A stretch of 8,217 nucleotides of DNA. Origin: HGM04593 sp045578665. Its GTDB lineage: Bacteria > Bacteroidota > Bacteroidia > Bacteroidales > Bacteroidaceae. The stretch spans positions 1 to 8,217 of the forward strand of contig JAZNKR010000156.1 in the NCBI GenBank assembly GCA_045578665.1, read 5' to 3'. The notes beneath the pieces are model-generated. The model worked only from the letters and a program-made list of their open reading frames with translations. It was not told the DNA's origin and did no database searches. The position numbers were made by a program, and so were the translations under genes. Shown here piece after piece: positions 6,966 through 8,217 of the stretch (position 1 is its first letter; every line of letters begins with the position of its first letter).

Positions 6966-7967
6966 TTAGAAGTTGTATGAAAGACTGTTTTTTAATTGCT
7001 CAGTCTCTTTTGAAAAGTCAAAGAAAGGATATTTTTCTTTAAAAGCCTCTATCTTTAACAATAATTTACTTTTGAATTCGTTGTGCGCAGCCGAGGCTTC
7101 GTTTATCGGGCGGTGGGCAAGCGCTCTGTTTATCTCCTCAACTTTGGAGACGATGCCTCTTGTCTCTTCGCTGAAGTAGCTCTCTTCGAAACGTTCCCAG
7201 ATGTAGTTTGCTGCAATGGGGGAAGGGTGCAGCATATCTTCGGCATAGAAGCGGTAGTCGCGCAGTTCGTCGAGAACTATTTCGTATGATGGAAAATAGT
7301 GGATTCTACCGGGGAATGCTCTCTGTAGCTCCTCAACTGCAAGAAGCAATGTTGCCTTGCTCACCTGATTGCCATGCGCACCGTCGCGGAAATGGCGTAT
7401 GGGGCTCACAGTGAGTAGCACCTTCATGTTGTCGTTGCGTGCGAACAGCTTTCCCAATACAGCACCCAGCGTTGTTGCAATCTCTGCTATTGAGAGGAGT
7501 GAACGTTCGAATATTGTAGAAGGCAACTTGTGGCAGTTTCCCACTACCATATTGTCGCTCTTGCGTCTGTAGACAAATGCGGTGCCGAAAGTGAGCGACA
7601 GCAACCCGGTCTCCTTAATCCATTCCGATGCCTCTGTCAAAGAGCGGTTGATACCCTCTACCAATTCCTTGCAGCTCTCTTTGGAGTAGTCGCCGTGGTG
7701 CAGCATACTGTGCCAGCGCTCTTCGTGGAACACCAATTCGGGCGATTCTGCGGAGAAGAGTCTGCAATCGGCTATTCTCTCAAGCGCTGTGGCTATGGAG
7801 AGGGGATTGTAGAGGATGCCGAAGGGATTCAATAGCGCGGGGAATTTGCTTGCGACAATGCGCTTGCCTATGTTCTCGGCAAAGCACGAGCCTATAATCA
7901 TCTGCTTAGTGGCATATGTTATCTCAAGTTCCCTCCTGGGTAGGGCAACCGGTGTTACTAATTGCAT
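6966..7967 (-). CDS. GSCFA-domain protein, probable SGNH-like hydrolase
   Basis: A 333-residue protein with the family-defining motif IGSCFAENIG at 25-34. The substrate is unknown. The Ser in G-S-C (S27) sits near the N-terminus, as in block I of SGNH/GDSL esterases, and D244-M-L-H247 near the C-terminus matches their D-x-x-H block, so S27, D244 and H247 form a plausible catalytic triad. LTVSPIRHFRDGAHGN (185-200) is a further conserved-looking segment, though I cannot map it securely to an SGNH block. There is no signal peptide or membrane segment, so it should be cytoplasmic. The ATG at 7967 is supported by an A-rich leader and a candidate promoter ending about 30 bp upstream. It is the first gene of a probable two-gene operon with murF-alr, 11 bp downstream. 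That pairing suggests a link to cell-wall precursors or envelope, which is inference; the family name is well supported and the reaction is not. Confidence 0.9.
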   Translation of the reverse strand: MQLVTPVALPRRELEITYATKQMIIGSCFAENIGKRIVASKFPALLNPFGILYNPLSIATALERIADCRLFSAESPELVFHEERWHSMLHHGDYSKESCKELVEGINRSLTEASEWIKETGLLSLTFGTAFVYRRKSDNMVVGNCHKLPSTIFERSLLSIAEIATTLGAVLGKLFARNDNMKVLLTVSPIRHFRDGAHGNQVSKATLLLAVEELQRAFPGRIHYFPSYEIVLDELRDYRFYAEDMLHPSPIAANYIWERFEESYFSEETRGIVSKVEEINRALAHRPINEASAAHNEFKSKLLLKIEAFKEKYPFFDFSKETEQLKNSLSYNF

Positions 7968-7997
7968 GATTTTGCTTGTTTCGTTTTTTCTGCGTAG

Positions 7998-8029
7998 CGA
8001 AGATAATAACTTGCCTGTAATATTCCAAG
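7998..8029 (-). promoter_or_regulatory. Candidate promoter of the GSCFA/murF-alr operon
   Basis: On the minus strand CTTG (8026-8029) is followed after 20 bp by TATCTTCG (7998-8005). These match the Bacteroidetes -33 (TTTG) and -7 (TAnnTTTG) elements with one mismatch each and the expected spacing. Transcription would start near 7991, giving a leader of about 24 nt before the ATG at 7967. Confidence 0.5.
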
Positions 8030-8174
8030 TCTGAAAGGTTTTTACGTGATTATTTTGATGGTTGCGTATAAATAAAAAAATTATTACTGTCCGGTAAAAA
8101 TTACTAATTGTTTTTGGCTAAACAGTATTTATTTAATGGCAGTTTGTAGTTATCTTGATTTAAACAAAGTTTAC

Positions 8175-8200
8175 GTTCTTTTTGTGCCGACAAAAAGAAC
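8175..8200. repeat. Perfect inverted repeat, 11-bp arms and 4-bp loop
   Basis: GTTCTTTTTGT (8175-8185), loop GCCG, then ACAAAAAGAAC (8190-8200) form a perfect hairpin. It is followed by CAAAAAGCTC and a GC-rich TGCGCAT at the window edge. It may be a terminator for a gene outside the window or a dispersed palindromic element; the context past 8217 would decide. Confidence 0.8.
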
Positions 8201-8217
8201 CAAAAAGCTCTGCGCAT

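Larger units (their letters stand above)
7968..8217. other. AT-rich non-coding region upstream of the GSCFA/murF-alr operon
   Basis: This 250-bp stretch to the window end contains no convincing gene. It holds the candidate operon promoter (7998-8029), A/T runs around 8068-8130 and the inverted repeat at 8175-8200. A 37-codon minus-strand frame begins with ATG exactly at 8217 and ends at 8104, but it runs through the inverted repeat and has no family features, so I do not call it a gene. Confidence 0.6.

Noticed and set aside
8104..8217. 37-codon minus-strand frame starting MRRAFWFF
   Set aside because: It starts exactly at the window edge, reads through the inverted repeat at 8175-8200 and has no family features; most likely non-coding.

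Overview
This window looks like chromosomal DNA from an anaerobic member of the Bacteroidales (Prevotella/Bacteroides-like). Four things suggest this: a large single-chain pyruvate:ferredoxin oxidoreductase, a MurF-alanine racemase fusion, a GSCFA-family protein, and promoter-like sites of the TAnnTTTG type with AT-rich leaders lacking Shine-Dalgarno sequences. The genus assignment is an inference. I see no tRNA, rRNA, CRISPR array, transposase or phage gene.

Layout. Positions 1-2576 (minus strand) hold the first ~858 codons of a pyruvate:ferredoxin oxidoreductase (nifJ); its 3' end lies beyond position 1. The frame is broken at codon 307 by an in-frame TAA. The TAA sits in a 15-base block (1647-1661) that replaces five codons normally encoding the conserved L-Y-R-P-F stretch. 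The frame is intact on both sides. A 126-bp AT-rich divergent promoter region follows, then a plus-strand secreted GHL10 (family 10-like) glycoside hydrolase (2703-4379). Next is a 9 x 9-bp palindromic tandem array (4383-4465) between convergent stop codons. A minus-strand pair follows, transcribed in the order GSCFA protein (6966-7967) then MurF-Alr fusion (4474-6954), 11 bp apart and probably one operon. The last 250 bp are AT-rich and non-coding, with a candidate promoter for that operon and a perfect 11-bp inverted repeat at 8175-8200.

How the genes relate. The MurF-Alr fusion makes D-alanine and joins D-Ala-D-Ala to the UDP-MurNAc-tripeptide, a cytoplasmic step of peptidoglycan synthesis. 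The GSCFA protein is co-oriented upstream and has SGNH-hydrolase-like blocks, so a cell-wall-linked role is plausible but unproven. The GHL10 enzyme is exported, and some relatives act on peptidoglycan glycan strands, so three adjacent genes may touch cell-wall metabolism. The oxidoreductase belongs to central anaerobic carbon metabolism and is functionally separate.

The main anomaly is the length-preserving 15-base lesion in an otherwise perfect oxidoreductase gene. I found no convincing new multi-gene system.
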